Shown piece after piece: positions 63,493-64,000 of a DNA stretch of 64,000 nucleotides (positions within the stretch are counted from its first letter, which is position 1; every line of letters starts with the position of its first letter). A program made the translations under genes and the position numbers. This DNA comes from JANSWY01 sp965228955 (GTDB lineage Bacteria; Bacteroidota; Bacteroidia; Cytophagales; Cyclobacteriaceae). The stretch lies in NCBI GenBank assembly GCA_965228955.1, contig OZ245848.1, positions 3,472,001-3,536,000 on the forward strand, read 5' to 3'. The notes under the pieces are model-generated. The model saw nothing but the letters and a program-made list of their open reading frames with translations. It was not told the origin of the DNA and made no database searches.

Positions 63493-63538
63493 AGAAAGTC
63501 ATTTCGGATTAGGCGACCCGAAATGACTTTCTTTTTTT
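63493..63538. terminator. Terminator shared by convergent genes
   Basis: 15-bp stem AGAAAGTCATTTCGG / CCGAAATGACTTTCT with a 10-base loop, then a T tract. It serves the secreted protein gene on the plus strand and may help the MazG-like gene on the minus strand. Confidence 0.9.
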
Positions 63539-64000
63539 ATAGCATCGATCTTAAATCAGCAGGGCTGTAATTGATCGACTTCAAAGTCTTGTTATCGCCG
63601 TTTCTGTAAACAAGATATAAACCATCTTGCTCTACATAGTAGCTATCAGTATCCTTATTCTCTTTGTAATGCTTCACAGTAGCTTCTGCCTCCTCTTTTG
63701 TTTTGCAGGCTTTACTCATGTTAGACCTTTGAACTTCATTAAAGAGATCAGCAAACTTATCCCCAAGTCCAAATTCTAATACTGCTCCTGAAAGGACATA
63801 CTGGATATCACACAACGCATCTGCAATTTCAACAATATCATTATCTGCAATAGCTTCCTGCAATTCCTTTAACTCTTCAGCGATAAGTGAAACTCTTAAT
63901 TCACATCTTTCCTTTGATGGGATGGTTGGTTCTTCAAGAATGGGGTGCTTAAAAGTTCTGTGAAATTCAGCTACCTGGTTCAATGGATCAATTTTCTTCA
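63537..64000 (-). CDS. MazG/HisE-like nucleotide pyrophosphohydrolase, cut by window edge
   Basis: Predicted nucleoside triphosphate pyrophosphohydrolase of about 154 residues. The helical metal-binding core is RVSLIAEELKELQEAIADND, with the EExxE and IADALCDIQYVLSGAVLEFG motifs, followed by RSNMSKACKTKEEAEATV. The reading frame does not stop at the TTG at 63983; it continues as KKIDPLNQVAEFHRTF to the edge, with TG as the last two bases. The missing base would most likely give ATG. It could also be an N-terminal fragment of a longer gene, but the family usually starts here. Confidence 0.88.
   Translation of the reverse strand, partial: KKIDPLNQVAEFHRTFKHPILEEPTIPSKERCELRVSLIAEELKELQEAIADNDIVEIADALCDIQYVLSGAVLEFGLGDKFADLFNEVQRSNMSKACKTKEEAEATVKHYKENKDTDSYYVEQDGLYLVYRNGDNKTLKSINYSPADLRSML

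Noticed and set aside
1..64000. CRISPR arrays, prophage, insertion sequences, integrases, rRNA
   Set aside because: I looked for repeat-spacer patterns, transposase motifs and 16S/23S signatures and found none.

Overview
The window looks like ordinary chromosome of a Bacteroidota member, most likely in the Cytophagales or a close relative. Several things point that way. It is AT-rich. Exported proteins have signal peptides ending in ...AQ. Promoters carry the Bacteroidota -7 box TAnnTTTG. Three cargo proteins have type IX secretion (T9SS) C-terminal domains: two with a type A YPNP-type domain and one with a CHU_C/type B domain. There are also a GSCFA protein, a propeller-containing hybrid histidine kinase (HTCS) and a LIC11966-type surface protein. 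I see no prophage, insertion sequence, integrase, CRISPR array or rRNA operon. Both window edges cut a gene: signal peptidase I at the left, and a MazG/HisE-like pyrophosphohydrolase at the right that seems to lack only the first base of its start codon.

Layout. 1-5.7 kb: signal peptidase I, then a tight minus-strand operon of SLC13/DASS transporter, cyclic-nucleotide-binding histidine kinase, lone receiver and outer-membrane porin. 5.8-9.7 kb: ung, apaG, two methyltransferases, an anchored orphan and a DUF2233 protein. 9.7-11.9 kb: a coiled-coil membrane protein and the S6-S18-L9 ribosomal operon, closed by a strong terminator. 11.9-20.4 kb: S41 protease, LIC11966-like protein, GSCFA protein, DUF255 thioredoxin protein and priA, mostly overlapping. 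20.5-26.2 kb: a lipoprotein, an outer-membrane barrel candidate and a 1313-residue HTCS. 26.4-31 kb: minus-strand group dnaG-ribBA-hypothetical-surE. 31-40 kb: mrp, a NifU-like Fe-S protein, an M43 metalloprotease with T9SS tail, a PASTA-only membrane protein, a second T9SS protein, then convergent site-2 protease and HAD phosphatase. 40.2-42.1 kb: a CAT tRNA, two small related secreted proteins (one of 59 residues) and a lone receiver, then the longest gene-poor gap. 42.1-48.1 kb: gltBD. 48.1-53.2 kb: a small conserved protein, a lipoprotein, a TerB/FHA-like ABCG-type transporter and a YdcF protein. 53.2-58.3 kb: a Lys/Ala-rich basic protein, hisS, a CHU_C protein, ybaB, a glycosyltransferase and PspC. 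58.4-64 kb: an OmpA/TPR lipoprotein, pdhB, ffh, an acidic secreted protein and the pyrophosphohydrolase.

How the genes fit together. Most are housekeeping: translation, replication and repair, glutamate synthesis, riboflavin synthesis, Fe-S assembly, protein export (lepB, ffh) and envelope proteins. The most system-like unit is the transporter-kinase-receiver-porin operon, which could couple sensing to uptake of a small anion. Other points worth a second look are a DnaG whose four zinc ligands are all replaced, an Mrp ATPase without its CXXC pair, a secreted CHU_C protein with no canonical start codon ahead of its signal peptide, overlapping divergent promoters, and the short secreted pair beside a lone receiver. 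I found no clearly novel defence or mobile system.
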